Part shown: positions 43,132-51,712 of the stretch, one piece after another
Layout of the letters: each line of letters starts with the position of its first letter
How positions within the stretch are numbered: the stretch's first letter is position 1
Assembly: GCA_038251405.1 (NCBI GenBank)
Contig: JBBSBH010000005.1
Coordinates: forward strand, 62,001-126,000
DNA from: JADJLQ01 sp038251405
Lineage (GTDB): Bacteria > Bacteroidota > Bacteroidia > Chitinophagales > Saprospiraceae
Length of the DNA: 64,000 nucleotides
Direction: 5' to 3'
Translations under genes and position numbers: made by a program
The notes under the pieces: model-generated
Seen by the model: only the letters and a program-made list of their open reading frames with translations
What the model was told of the DNA's origin: nothing
The model's database searches: none

Positions 43132-43737
43132 TTATTCAAACAATACTCCCTGCACCGGCAGATTCCATTGAAAGCTTTTCCGATGCAGCTCGCACTCACC
43201 AAATAAGTGTAAGGCCTTCCTGTGCTCCCTTGTAGGATATCCTTTGTTGGAAAGCCAGTTATATTGAGGATAGTCGTAATGTGCTTTTTGCATGAATTCA
43301 TCGCGGTGGGTTTTCGCTAGTATGGAAGCAGCCGCTATGGAAAGATATAGTGCATCACCATCTACTATACACTCATGCTGTACATTTTTATAAGCTTTGA
43401 ATCGATTGCCATCTACTAATATAAGCTGGGGATCATCAAATTTATCCAAAGCTTTGTGCATGGCTTTCACTGAAGCCCATAGGATATTGAGTTTATCTAT
43501 TTCTTTTGGGGTGCAAGATGCCACAGCCCAATGCAGTGCTTTTTTTTCAATGACCAGCCGGAGCCGATCGCGCTCTTTAAGGCTTAGCTTTTTGGAATCA
43601 TCAATTCCCGGATTTCGAAATCCTTTGGGCAAAATTACGGCCGCTGCAAATACGGGTCCCGCGAGACAGCCTCTTCCGGCTTCATCTACCCCGGCTTCTA
43701 ATTGTCCTTTTTTAAAAAACGATTTCAATTTGTACAT
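43132..43737 (-). CDS. rnhB: ribonuclease HII
   Basis: 201 residues. Cleaves the RNA strand of RNA-DNA hybrids, including single ribonucleotides in DNA. The acidic site is visible: Asp18-Glu19 in AGVDEAGRG, Asp in ILVDGNRF and Asp in VDGDALYLSIAAASILAKTH. The C-terminal YPTREHRKALHLFGECELHR is typical of RnhB. Length is normal. It follows the T9SS type B gene (25 nt) on the same strand. Confidence 0.95.
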   Translation of the reverse strand: MYKLKSFFKKGQLEAGVDEAGRGCLAGPVFAAAVILPKGFRNPGIDDSKKLSLKERDRLRLVIEKKALHWAVASCTPKEIDKLNILWASVKAMHKALDKFDDPQLILVDGNRFKAYKNVQHECIVDGDALYLSIAAASILAKTHRDEFMQKAHYDYPQYNWLSNKGYPTREHRKALHLFGECELHRKSFQWNLPVQGVLFE

Positions 43738-43762
43738 TAAGAGTGGCCATAATATAGTTTAT

Positions 43763-44929
43763 TCACCTTATCAAGGTAATTGATCCTGAGTGAATTTTCA
43801 ATTCTTTAGTTGCATTGCTCCTGTAACGGATAACAAACAAATACACCCCGGACGGTCCCTCTTTATTATGTATCATCCCATTCCAGGCGATAGTATTGTC
43901 TCTACTTTCAAAGACTACCTGGCCTATTCGATTGAATACTTTTATATTACTAATATCAACGCCACTTGAATGTACCGTCCATTCATCATTTAACCCATCA
44001 TGGTTAGGACTAAAGACATTGGGCACGTACATGGAAAAGGTGCAATCTTTGTTTTTAATATTGACGATATATTCTTTGGTCACGCAATCAGACACATTTA
44101 CTTTCAAATGATACTCCCCATTTTTTTCTATTGATTTCCATCGACCAGCTTGTATTCCATCCCAATTCCAAATTGAATGGATAGTATCCTCCTTCAATCC
44201 GGTGAGACTTACTCCATCAATTTTGAAAGGAAATTCCTGGTTGCAGTAATTGGATTCAATGGTAATCGGATCCGAAGCAGGAGACTCGTACAGCCATACT
44301 TCATCTAAAAAGTAATAAGAGATATCGCTTTCCTTGCAATGGTGTAAAGCATTCGGATAGTGAAAATCACCCAATATTAAAGTTTGTTCACCACCTTTTG
44401 CTTTAAAGCACTGCTCATTGTAAACCCATTTATCTTCTTTATAGTCAGGCTTAAAAGTCAACGAAGGCGGGTCAGTCAAATTACCATTAGCATTCATTTG
44501 TAAACCTGGCTCACTGGTAAAAATCGCATCCAATCCTATAGAATTACAATTGGCTCGCTGTATTATAGAAGAATAAAAACTCAATCGATAAGATCTATTC
44601 GATTTCAGGGGCTCTTTTAGTCGGACAGAAATATACTCTCTAAAGGCATTACTGGTCATGATACCCACCAAGCCCGCTCCCCGATAGGCTTTTTTGTAAC
44701 CAAAATAATTATTAGGCACACTTACTTCGGGGCTATTACTACAGGCATTGAAATAATTAGGAGTGCCGATATTGGCGGCCACCCAATTTTTTACTACGCC
44801 ATCAAAATCGGTTAAGGATAGAGGGCATTTATGATATTCTTCAAAGCTGGGATTAGGAATCAAATTGGTTTGAGCCATAAAAACATTTTTCATACAGCAA
44901 AACAATATGATCACCAGGTTAAACCTCAT
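43763..44929 (-). CDS. secreted protein with T9SS type B (gliding-motility) sorting domain
   Basis: 388 residues: signal peptide (FNLVIILFCCMKNVFMAQ), an N-terminal jelly-roll-like domain (NLIPNPSFEEYHKCP, YISVRLKEPLKSNRSYRLSF) typical of Bacteroidota surface proteins, a short PKD-like part, and the C-terminal gliding-motility/T9SS type B domain (MYVPNVFSPNHDGLNDEWTV, FNRIGQVVFES, GVYLFVIRY). It is exported through T9SS and kept at the surface. Specific function unknown. Confidence 0.88.
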   Translation of the reverse strand: MRFNLVIILFCCMKNVFMAQTNLIPNPSFEEYHKCPLSLTDFDGVVKNWVAANIGTPNYFNACSNSPEVSVPNNYFGYKKAYRGAGLVGIMTSNAFREYISVRLKEPLKSNRSYRLSFYSSIIQRANCNSIGLDAIFTSEPGLQMNANGNLTDPPSLTFKPDYKEDKWVYNEQCFKAKGGEQTLILGDFHYPNALHHCKESDISYYFLDEVWLYESPASDPITIESNYCNQEFPFKIDGVSLTGLKEDTIHSIWNWDGIQAGRWKSIEKNGEYHLKVNVSDCVTKEYIVNIKNKDCTFSMYVPNVFSPNHDGLNDEWTVHSSGVDISNIKVFNRIGQVVFESRDNTIAWNGMIHNKEGPSGVYLFVIRYRSNATKELKIHSGSITLIR

Positions 44930-45100
44930 TTCTCAAATTTAATGTATTTCTCATGTTAGAATGTCACTCTATTTCCGTTGACCAAAGCAAACCAGTAATT
45001 GAATATGCACGTTGTCAACACCTAAGTCAGCACAATGAATATCCATGTATTCATAATCCGTAATTTTCCATACCTTTTCAGCCATAGATTTAAAAGCATA

Positions 45101-47989
45101 ATGGATTCTATAATTGAAAAAAAGATAAGTATTCCCATAGAATTGCTGGCTCCGGATATCAAAGGAGAAATTCTTACCGATTCATATTCGTTGGGGATGT
45201 ATTCTACTGATGCCAGCTTTTACCAGATCATGCCCCTGGCTATTGTATTACCAATGGATGAAGCTGATGTAAGATCAACCATCCGGTTTGCTCATGATCA
45301 CAAGATAAATATCCTTCCTCGAGGTGGTGGCACTAGTTTGGCAGGGCAGACGGTAGCAAAAGCCATCGTGATTGACTTCTCTAAGTATATGAATAAAATC
45401 CTCGAATTCAATGAAAAAGAAAAGTGGGTGCGCGTGCAACCGGGTATAGTCCGGGATGAGCTCAATGAAGAAATGGCTAGATACGGATTGCATTTCGCCC
45501 CTGATCCAGCCACCTCCAGCAGAGCAAATGTGGGCGGCATGGTAGGCAACAATTCCTCCGGTACTAAAAGCATTCTCTTTGGAAAAACAGTGGATCACCT
45601 GTTGGAAGCAAAGGTATTACTCGCTGATGGTACGGAGATGTTATTGAAAGAATGTACTCCCTCTGAATACCGCCAGATTGCTAATCAATCAAACCGCGAA
45701 GGCGAAATCTATCGATACATAAAAGAAACTATTGAACATAATACGGATGAAATCAAATCAAGATTTCCCAAAGTGATGCGCCGGGTTGGTGGGTACAACC
45801 TGGATGAATTCGTATATACAGATCATTGGAACCTGGCAAAATTGATTTGTGGAAGCGAGGGCACATTAGCTATTTCATTAGAGCTGAAGATAAACCTGGA
45901 GCCACTGCCTAAGTTCAAATCGGTGGTGGTAGCCCATTTTGGAGAGCTATTGGAAGCTATTAGCGCAGTACAGCCGATGCTTCCATTTAATCCTTCTGCA
46001 GTAGAGATATTGGATAGGACTGTATTGCATCTTAGTGCGGAAAATCTTACTACCAGGCATTTGTGTCATTTTATTGATGGTGATCCGGCTGCCATATTGA
46101 TAGTGGAGTTCTATGCGGACACCTATGAAGATGCTATGCAACGGCCAAAGGATATGATTGCTGTATTAAAAGAGCTAGGTTTTGGGTATTCTTTTCCATT
46201 ATACCCTACCGGCAAAGATTATGAAGATGTATGGGCACTGCGAAGAAAGGGACTGGGCTTAATGATGGGTATCAAAGGCGATAAAAAAGCCCTAAGCTTT
46301 ATAGAGGACAGTGCTATTCCCATTGAATACCTTCCCGAATATATAGACCAGGTATTGAAAATATGCGCAAAACATAATACGGAAGTTTCCATGTATGCAC
46401 ACGCGAGTGTGGGCGTGATACATGTACAACCCTTGCTCGACCTCAGGCAAGAGCAAGACATTGTCAATCTCAAAAATATTACAGATGAAACTTTTGATCT
46501 GGTAATGAAATATGGTGGCTCCTGGAGTGGTGAGCATGGTGATGGCCTGGTGCGCAGTGCCTATAATGAAAGGTTTTTTGGAACAAAATTGTACAACGAG
46601 TTTAAGGGAATCAAAAAATTATTTGACCCTGAAAACATCCTGAATCCAGGTAAAATAGTCGATTCTCAAACGATAGAAATGAATCTGAGATATGGCACTA
46701 ATTATAAGGATACCGATGTAAAAACTTCTTTTCATTATCGCGCCGAAAATAGTTTTGGAGAATCAGTGCATATGTGCACCGGTGTAGGGGAGTGCCGAAA
46801 AATGATAGGTGGTACTATGTGCCCCAGTTTCAAAGCGACGCGCGAAGAGGAACATTCTACCCGGGGGCGGGCTAATGCATTGCGATTGGCCATGTCCAAT
46901 CAATTAGATCAGGATGGACTCAATAGCAAACGGCTGCATGAAGTGATGGATCTGTGTCTATCCTGTAAAGCCTGCAAATCAGAGTGCCCCAGTAATGTAG
47001 ATATGGCTAAGATGAAAAGTGATGTCGCTCAACTTTATTACGAAACCCATGGTACTACCCTACGGGATCGGTTGGTCAGAGACTCATCTAAAATGGCAGC
47101 TAGCCTGTCAGGATCTTTTGCCCGTATTGTCAATTTTGTACAACGAACTTTTCTTTTTAAGTATTTGATAGAAAAAATTGCAGGAATAGATAAGCGCAGA
47201 ACGCTTCCAGAATATACCCATGAACCCTTTTCCAAATGGTTTGAAAAAAATAATAAATCAACGAATAAAGCTTCTGATAAAAAAGTAGTTCTCTTTGCAG
47301 ATACTTACCTCAATTTCCATGAACCTCATGTGGGAATATCAGCATTGGAATTGCTCAATTCTTGTGGTTACGAAGTAATCTTAGCCAATGTAGGGTGCTG
47401 TCAACGGCCCAAGATCTCTCACGGGTTTTTGAAAGAAGCCAAACAGGAAGGAATAAAAACGGTAGAGGCTTTAAAAAAATATATTGATCAGGGATTGACC
47501 ATCGTCTGTTGCGAACCAAGTTGTGCCTCTGCTCTAAATGATGACCTGCCCGACCTTATAGATGATATAAAACTGGCAAATCTGGCGAAAGAAAAAATAA
47601 TGATGATAGATGTTTTTCTCCATAAAGAGATTGAAAACGGAGCTATCCATACATCATTTGAGTCTATCGCTGGAAATATACTTATTCATGGACATTGTCA
47701 TCAAAAAGCGTTGTATGGCACTAATGGCATGAAATTTATTTTGGGTCAAACCAATAATTCGGTAAATGAAATACCATCAGGATGTTGCGGCATGGCGGGA
47801 TCATTTGGCTATGAAAAAGAACACTACGATATTTCAAAAAAAATAGGAGAAGACTCACTTTTCTCTTCGGTAAAATCTATGAAGAAAGATACTGCTCTGG
47901 TTGCATGTGGCTTTAGCTGTAGACATCAAATTGAGCATTTTACCGGGGTGAAAGCGAAGCATTGGGTAGAAGTAGTACGTGGAAAATAA
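45101..47989 (+). CDS. FAD-linked oxidase fused to 4Fe-4S/CCG domain (D-lactate dehydrogenase/GlpC-like)
   Basis: ~962 residues from ATG 45101 (MDSIIEKK); an ATG at 45035 gives an unlikely extension. Order: PCMH-type FAD-binding domain (~45-220; LPRGGGTSLAGQTV, GGMVGNNSSGTKS), FAD-oxidase C domain (~260-520; SGEHGDGLVRSAYNERFFG), 4Fe-4S cluster motifs (CTGVGECRKMIGGTMCPSFK; CLSCKACKSECPSNVDM), then two CCG-type domains (CCQRPKISHG, CCEPSC, HGHCHQKALYG, SGCCGMAGSFG). The architecture equals YdiJ-type 2-hydroxyacid dehydrogenases that feed electrons to the respiratory chain. An alcohol dehydrogenase and a fucosidase follow, so the substrate could be a lactate or hydroxyacid from deoxy-sugar breakdown. 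Confidence 0.9.
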   Translation: MDSIIEKKISIPIELLAPDIKGEILTDSYSLGMYSTDASFYQIMPLAIVLPMDEADVRSTIRFAHDHKINILPRGGGTSLAGQTVAKAIVIDFSKYMNKILEFNEKEKWVRVQPGIVRDELNEEMARYGLHFAPDPATSSRANVGGMVGNNSSGTKSILFGKTVDHLLEAKVLLADGTEMLLKECTPSEYRQIANQSNREGEIYRYIKETIEHNTDEIKSRFPKVMRRVGGYNLDEFVYTDHWNLAKLICGSEGTLAISLELKINLEPLPKFKSVVVAHFGELLEAISAVQPMLPFNPSAVEILDRTVLHLSAENLTTRHLCHFIDGDPAAILIVEFYADTYEDAMQRPKDMIAVLKELGFGYSFPLYPTGKDYEDVWALRRKGLGLMMGIKGDKKALSFIEDSAIPIEYLPEYIDQVLKICAKHNTEVSMYAHASVGVIHVQPLLDLRQEQDIVNLKNITDETFDLVMKYGGSWSGEHGDGLVRSAYNERFFGTKLYNEFKGIKKLFDPENILNPGKIVDSQTIEMNLRYGTNYKDTDVKTSFHYRAENSFGESVHMCTGVGECRKMIGGTMCPSFKATREEEHSTRGRANALRLAMSNQLDQDGLNSKRLHEVMDLCLSCKACKSECPSNVDMAKMKSDVAQLYYETHGTTLRDRLVRDSSKMAASLSGSFARIVNFVQRTFLFKYLIEKIAGIDKRRTLPEYTHEPFSKWFEKNNKSTNKASDKKVVLFADTYLNFHEPHVGISALELLNSCGYEVILANVGCCQRPKISHGFLKEAKQEGIKTVEALKKYIDQGLTIVCCEPSCASALNDDLPDLIDDIKLANLAKEKIMMIDVFLHKEIENGAIHTSFESIAGNILIHGHCHQKALYGTNGMKFILGQTNNSVNEIPSGCCGMAGSFGYEKEHYDISKKIGEDSLFSSVKSMKKDTALVACGFSCRHQIEHFTGVKAKHWVEVVRGK

Positions 47990-48011
47990 AAAAACAGACA
48001 TCAAAAAAGTC

Positions 48012-49019
48012 ATGAAAGCAATTTCTTGTATAAAACCTGGTCTACTTCAATATGTTTCACTTCCAGAGCCAACTCTGAAAGACGGACATTCCCTGGTAAA
48101 GATAAATCGAATAGGAATTTGTGGAACTGACATCCATGCTTATAAGGGGAATCAACCCTATTTTACTTACCCTCGCATTTTGGGTCACGAATTATCCGGA
48201 ACCATACTGGAAGCGAGTAATCCAAATTTTTCTATTGGAGATCAAGTGACCATCATCCCATACTTAAATTGTGGTAAATGTATTGCGTGCAGATCTTCCA
48301 AGCCAAATTGTTGTACCCATTTGAAAGTAATGGGGGTACATGTAGATGGCGGCATGCTGGAAGTAATAGCTGCACCACATTCCAGCTTGTTGATTGAAAA
48401 TGAATTGAGTTTTGAAGAGCTCGCTTTGATAGAACCCTTGGCTATAGGTGCGCATGGTATTGGCCGCGCAGATATAAAACCAAACGAATGGGTTTTAATT
48501 TTAGGTGCTGGTCCAATTGGTTTGGGACTAATGAATCTAGCAAAAATCTCCGGAGCAAGAGTGATTGCACTTGATACCAATGATTATAGGCTGAAGCAGG
48601 CTCAGTCCATTGCCCATGTAGATCATGTCATCCCTCCTTCTGTAAATACATTTGAAGAATTAAAGGAACTCACAGATGGTGATATGCCTACTATCATAAT
48701 AGACGCCACAGGAAACTTACAAGCAATTAATAATGCTTTTCAATATTTGGCTCATGGAGGTAAGTATATATTAGTAGGCCTCCAAAAGGAGTTCATTTCA
48801 TTTAGCCATCCAGCGTTTCACAAACGCGAAGCCACCCTCATGAGCAGCCGGAATGCCACGAGAGCAGATTTTGAATATGTAATAAAATGTATCAAATCAG
48901 GTTTAATATCTCCTCTTCAATATATTACCCATAGCGTATCCTTTGAAAATATGGTGTCTGATTTTGAAAGTTTGATAGATATTAATAATGGAATGATTAA
49001 AGGATTGATAGAATTATAA
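48012..49019 (+). CDS. zinc-binding medium-chain alcohol dehydrogenase
   Basis: 335 residues from ATG 48012; a GTG at 47979 inside the preceding gene is the alternative. Catalytic zinc ligands: Cys37 in GICGTDIHA, the His/Glu of ILGHELSG. The structural zinc lobe is NCGKCIACRSSKPNCC. Rossmann motif GAGPIGLGL, then Asp in ALDTNDYR, which favours NAD. It resembles sorbitol/threonine/galactitol dehydrogenases. Between an FAD-linked hydroxyacid oxidase and a fucosidase it may act in L-fucose or similar sugar breakdown; the substrate is not deducible. Confidence 0.87.
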   Translation: MKAISCIKPGLLQYVSLPEPTLKDGHSLVKINRIGICGTDIHAYKGNQPYFTYPRILGHELSGTILEASNPNFSIGDQVTIIPYLNCGKCIACRSSKPNCCTHLKVMGVHVDGGMLEVIAAPHSSLLIENELSFEELALIEPLAIGAHGIGRADIKPNEWVLILGAGPIGLGLMNLAKISGARVIALDTNDYRLKQAQSIAHVDHVIPPSVNTFEELKELTDGDMPTIIIDATGNLQAINNAFQYLAHGGKYILVGLQKEFISFSHPAFHKREATLMSSRNATRADFEYVIKCIKSGLISPLQYITHSVSFENMVSDFESLIDINNGMIKGLIEL

Positions 49020-49042
49020 TATTAAATAAATGACTTAAATTA

Positions 49043-50500
49043 ATGAACATGAAAAAGCTTTTTATCATGATTATAGCTGTGATATTAGTTCAATATCTCA
49101 CTATAGGTCAAAATAGATTTCAACCAACCTGGCAATCATTAAAGGCTTACGAAGTACCCGAATGGTTTAAAGATGCTAAGTTTGGAATATTTATCCACTG
49201 GGGAGTGTATTCAGTACCTGGTTTTGGGAATGAATGGTACCCCAGGAATATGTATCAAAAAGATTCCAAAGAATACAAACATCATATTGAAACCTATGGA
49301 AGTCAATCGCAATTTGGGTACAAAGATTTTATCCCTATGTTTAAAGCAGAAAAATTCGATCCCGTTCAGTGGGTAGCTTTATTTAAAAAAGCCGGTGCTA
49401 AATACGTAGTACCTGTAGCTGAACATCATGATGGTTTTCAAATGTATAAATCAGCTTTATCAAAATGGAATGCATTTGAAATGGGGCCAAAAAGAGATAT
49501 CGTAGGAGAACTAGCTAATGAAGTAAAAAAACAAGGATTGATATTTGGTGTTTCCTCGCACAGAATAGAACATTGGTGGTTTATGAATGGTGGTCGAAAG
49601 TTTGAATCTGATATTTTGAGCCAGGCAAATAACGAATTTTATGGCCCGGCAAGGGAGCAGGATGAAACAATGACTCCGGAATACATGAACGACTGGTTAA
49701 TGAGAAATATGGAGCTGGTAAATAATTATCAGCCACAACTATTCTGGTTTGATTGGTGGATAGAACAACCAGCGCTGGAGCCATATAGAAAATCATTCAC
49801 CTCTTTTTACTATAATAAGGGCCTGGAATGGAACAAAGGTGTGGCTATAAACTATAAAAATGTATCATACCCTGTAGATGCTGCGGTATTGGATATCGAA
49901 AGAGGCAAACTGGATGGGATTCAAAAATACCCATGGCAAACCGACGATGCTATAGGCAATCATTCATGGGGATATGCAGTTGGTAATACGTTCAAAGATG
50001 CAAAATATGTAATTACTAACCTGGTAGATATAGTAAGTAAAAACGGCAATTTATTATTAAATATAGGCCCACGACCAGATGGAACAATTACAGATGAAGA
50101 AACTCAGACATTACTCGGCACCGGAATATGGCTGGAAATAAATGGTGAGGCAATATATGGCACCCGGCCCTGGAAGGTATATGGGGAAGGTCCTACTGAA
50201 TCAGCAAGTGGTAGCTTTTCTGACCAAAAGAAACCATTTATTGCCCAGGATATAAGATTCACTACAAAGGCTGACTATCTGTATGTCATCTCCCTGGGAA
50301 ATCCGGATAAAAATATTATGGTTAAATCGCTTGGACTATTATCAAAAAATGGGGCAATATCAAAGATCGAAATGCTGGGTAATTCTGAAAAAATAACCTG
50401 GTCACAACAAGCAGAATCTCTGGTGATTAGCCCTTCTAAAAAGTATCCTTCTGAGGATGCGGTTACATATAAAATTGAATTCAAAATGAACCAGGAGTAA
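49043..50500 (+). CDS. alpha-L-fucosidase GH29
   Basis: 485 residues with a signal peptide (LFIMIIAVILVQYLTIG). GH29 motifs: KFGIFIHWGVYSVPGFGNEW, AEHHDGFQMYKS, and PQLFWFDWW with the nucleophile Asp237. GNLLLNIGPRPDGTI and the C-terminal beta-domain complete the family pattern. It hydrolyses terminal alpha-L-fucose in the periplasm. It starts 24 nt after the dehydrogenase gene and a strong hairpin follows, so 45101-50500 may be one transcript. Confidence 0.94.
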   Translation: MNMKKLFIMIIAVILVQYLTIGQNRFQPTWQSLKAYEVPEWFKDAKFGIFIHWGVYSVPGFGNEWYPRNMYQKDSKEYKHHIETYGSQSQFGYKDFIPMFKAEKFDPVQWVALFKKAGAKYVVPVAEHHDGFQMYKSALSKWNAFEMGPKRDIVGELANEVKKQGLIFGVSSHRIEHWWFMNGGRKFESDILSQANNEFYGPAREQDETMTPEYMNDWLMRNMELVNNYQPQLFWFDWWIEQPALEPYRKSFTSFYYNKGLEWNKGVAINYKNVSYPVDAAVLDIERGKLDGIQKYPWQTDDAIGNHSWGYAVGNTFKDAKYVITNLVDIVSKNGNLLLNIGPRPDGTITDEETQTLLGTGIWLEINGEAIYGTRPWKVYGEGPTESASGSFSDQKKPFIAQDIRFTTKADYLYVISLGNPDKNIMVKSLGLLSKNGAISKIEMLGNSEKITWSQQAESLVISPSKKYPSEDAVTYKIEFKMNQE

Positions 50501-50574
50501 AGAAAACTAACCTTCTTTCTCTATGTGAAGAATTGATTATCAAACAATTAATCACGACCTCCTTTTGAATTAAA

Positions 50575-50615
50575 AACCTTTGAAACTATAATAGCCTCAA
50601 AGGTTGATATTTTTT
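50575..50615. terminator. bidirectional terminator between fucosidase and the 50630 gene
   Basis: AACCTTTGA (50575-50583) pairs perfectly with TCAAAGGTT (50597-50605); loop 13 nt. The right side is followed by GATATTTTTTATT and the left is preceded by a run of A, so it serves both convergent genes. Confidence 0.75.
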
Positions 50616-50629
50616 ATTATTCAGTACCA

Positions 50630-51541
50630 TCAATTATGTTTCCTGTTTGATTTTACTTTAGTATTGGAGGTTTTCACTTTATTGCCTCTTTTGCCAGTGA
50701 CAGTAGTAGTAGTCTTCTTAGCCTTTACAGTCCTGTTACCGTTGGTAGCGTGTACCGTAGTCGTCTTACGATTTACTCTATAATTATTCACGGCAGATCT
50801 ATTTCTGGTAGTAACCGATACAGATGTTACCCGGGCAGGTGTATAAATTTTATGAACACGGACTGTTCTGTGAAATGGTGCGGCTACAAAAGCAGTGTGA
50901 TATCTAATCCTAAAAGGATGAAATGCTGTATAAGCCATTGGTCTCCAGGGTCTCCACCAGGCAGGATAGTAAGCCCATCGAAAAGGACTAACCCAAGGGT
51001 GATATATGGGGCCATAAACAAATCTAACCGATGGCCAATACCAAACATTCACCACTACAATGTCATCAGAGTTATAGTATACATGTGGGCCTCGTTGCTT
51101 GCTGGTGGAATTTTCATCATCACCTTTAGGCTCAAATACAAGGGATTCACCGTAAATATCTTCATCACCCACTATTTGAACGATGGCAGATTCTTTACCA
51201 TTTTTTTCAAGTTCTATGACGGCGATATCTTGATTTTCATTGGCCGAAATCGCTACTTGCAATACAAATGCATGTTCATCCCCTTCCGATTTGTCTATGA
51301 CTTTTATATAGTCAATATCACCATCTTCGTTGAGGTCCAGGTTATTCACATGATTGTCTTGCGTATTAATCATTTTTTCAAATTCCTCCGGTGAATTTGC
51401 ATTTTTAAACATTTCTAAAGCACCTTGTAGGTCAAAATTGTCTCCGGGCAACCCGGTAGCGTCATCTGACTGAGCAATCAATTGAAATGAATAGATCGTT
51501 GATGCCAGAATAAAAAAAAGAGATTTAATGAGATTTTTCAT
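50630..51541 (-). CDS. secreted hypothetical protein with acidic N-part and very basic C-part
   Basis: 303 residues with a signal peptide (LFFILASTIYSFQLIAQ). Residues ~55-150 contain an EF-hand-like LDLNEDGDIDYIKV. A Trp/Tyr/Pro-rich segment follows (YWPSVRFVYGPIYHPWVSPF, YYPAWWRPWRPMAYTAFHPF), and the last 70 residues are Lys/Arg/Thr-rich. Similar proteins occur widely in Bacteroidota without known function. The plus-strand frame across it is a shadow. Confidence 0.75.
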   Translation of the reverse strand: MKNLIKSLFFILASTIYSFQLIAQSDDATGLPGDNFDLQGALEMFKNANSPEEFEKMINTQDNHVNNLDLNEDGDIDYIKVIDKSEGDEHAFVLQVAISANENQDIAVIELEKNGKESAIVQIVGDEDIYGESLVFEPKGDDENSTSKQRGPHVYYNSDDIVVVNVWYWPSVRFVYGPIYHPWVSPFRWAYYPAWWRPWRPMAYTAFHPFRIRYHTAFVAAPFHRTVRVHKIYTPARVTSVSVTTRNRSAVNNYRVNRKTTTVHATNGNRTVKAKKTTTTVTGKRGNKVKTSNTKVKSNRKHN

Positions 51542-51712
51542 ATCAAAAATATTTTATATAATTAAAACTAAGACATCAGATATTAATAAAGGTTTAAAGT
51601 AAAACAAAAATAAGTTTGTTTTGCAAAGAATATAACACCTTTAGGGGTAGTATTTTAAAACCAGGTATTAGTGGATTAGCTGCTATTTTTGCATATTAAA
51701 AATAAATACTTA

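Noticed and set aside
45275..46537. Several minus-strand frames of 80-107 codons inside the FAD-linked oxidase
   Set aside because: The plus-strand protein matches conserved domains throughout; the others are shadows.
50750..51394. A 214-codon plus-strand frame opposite the 50630 gene
   Set aside because: The minus-strand gene has a signal peptide and proper composition; the plus frame is rich in Cys/Arg/Ile runs typical of shadows.
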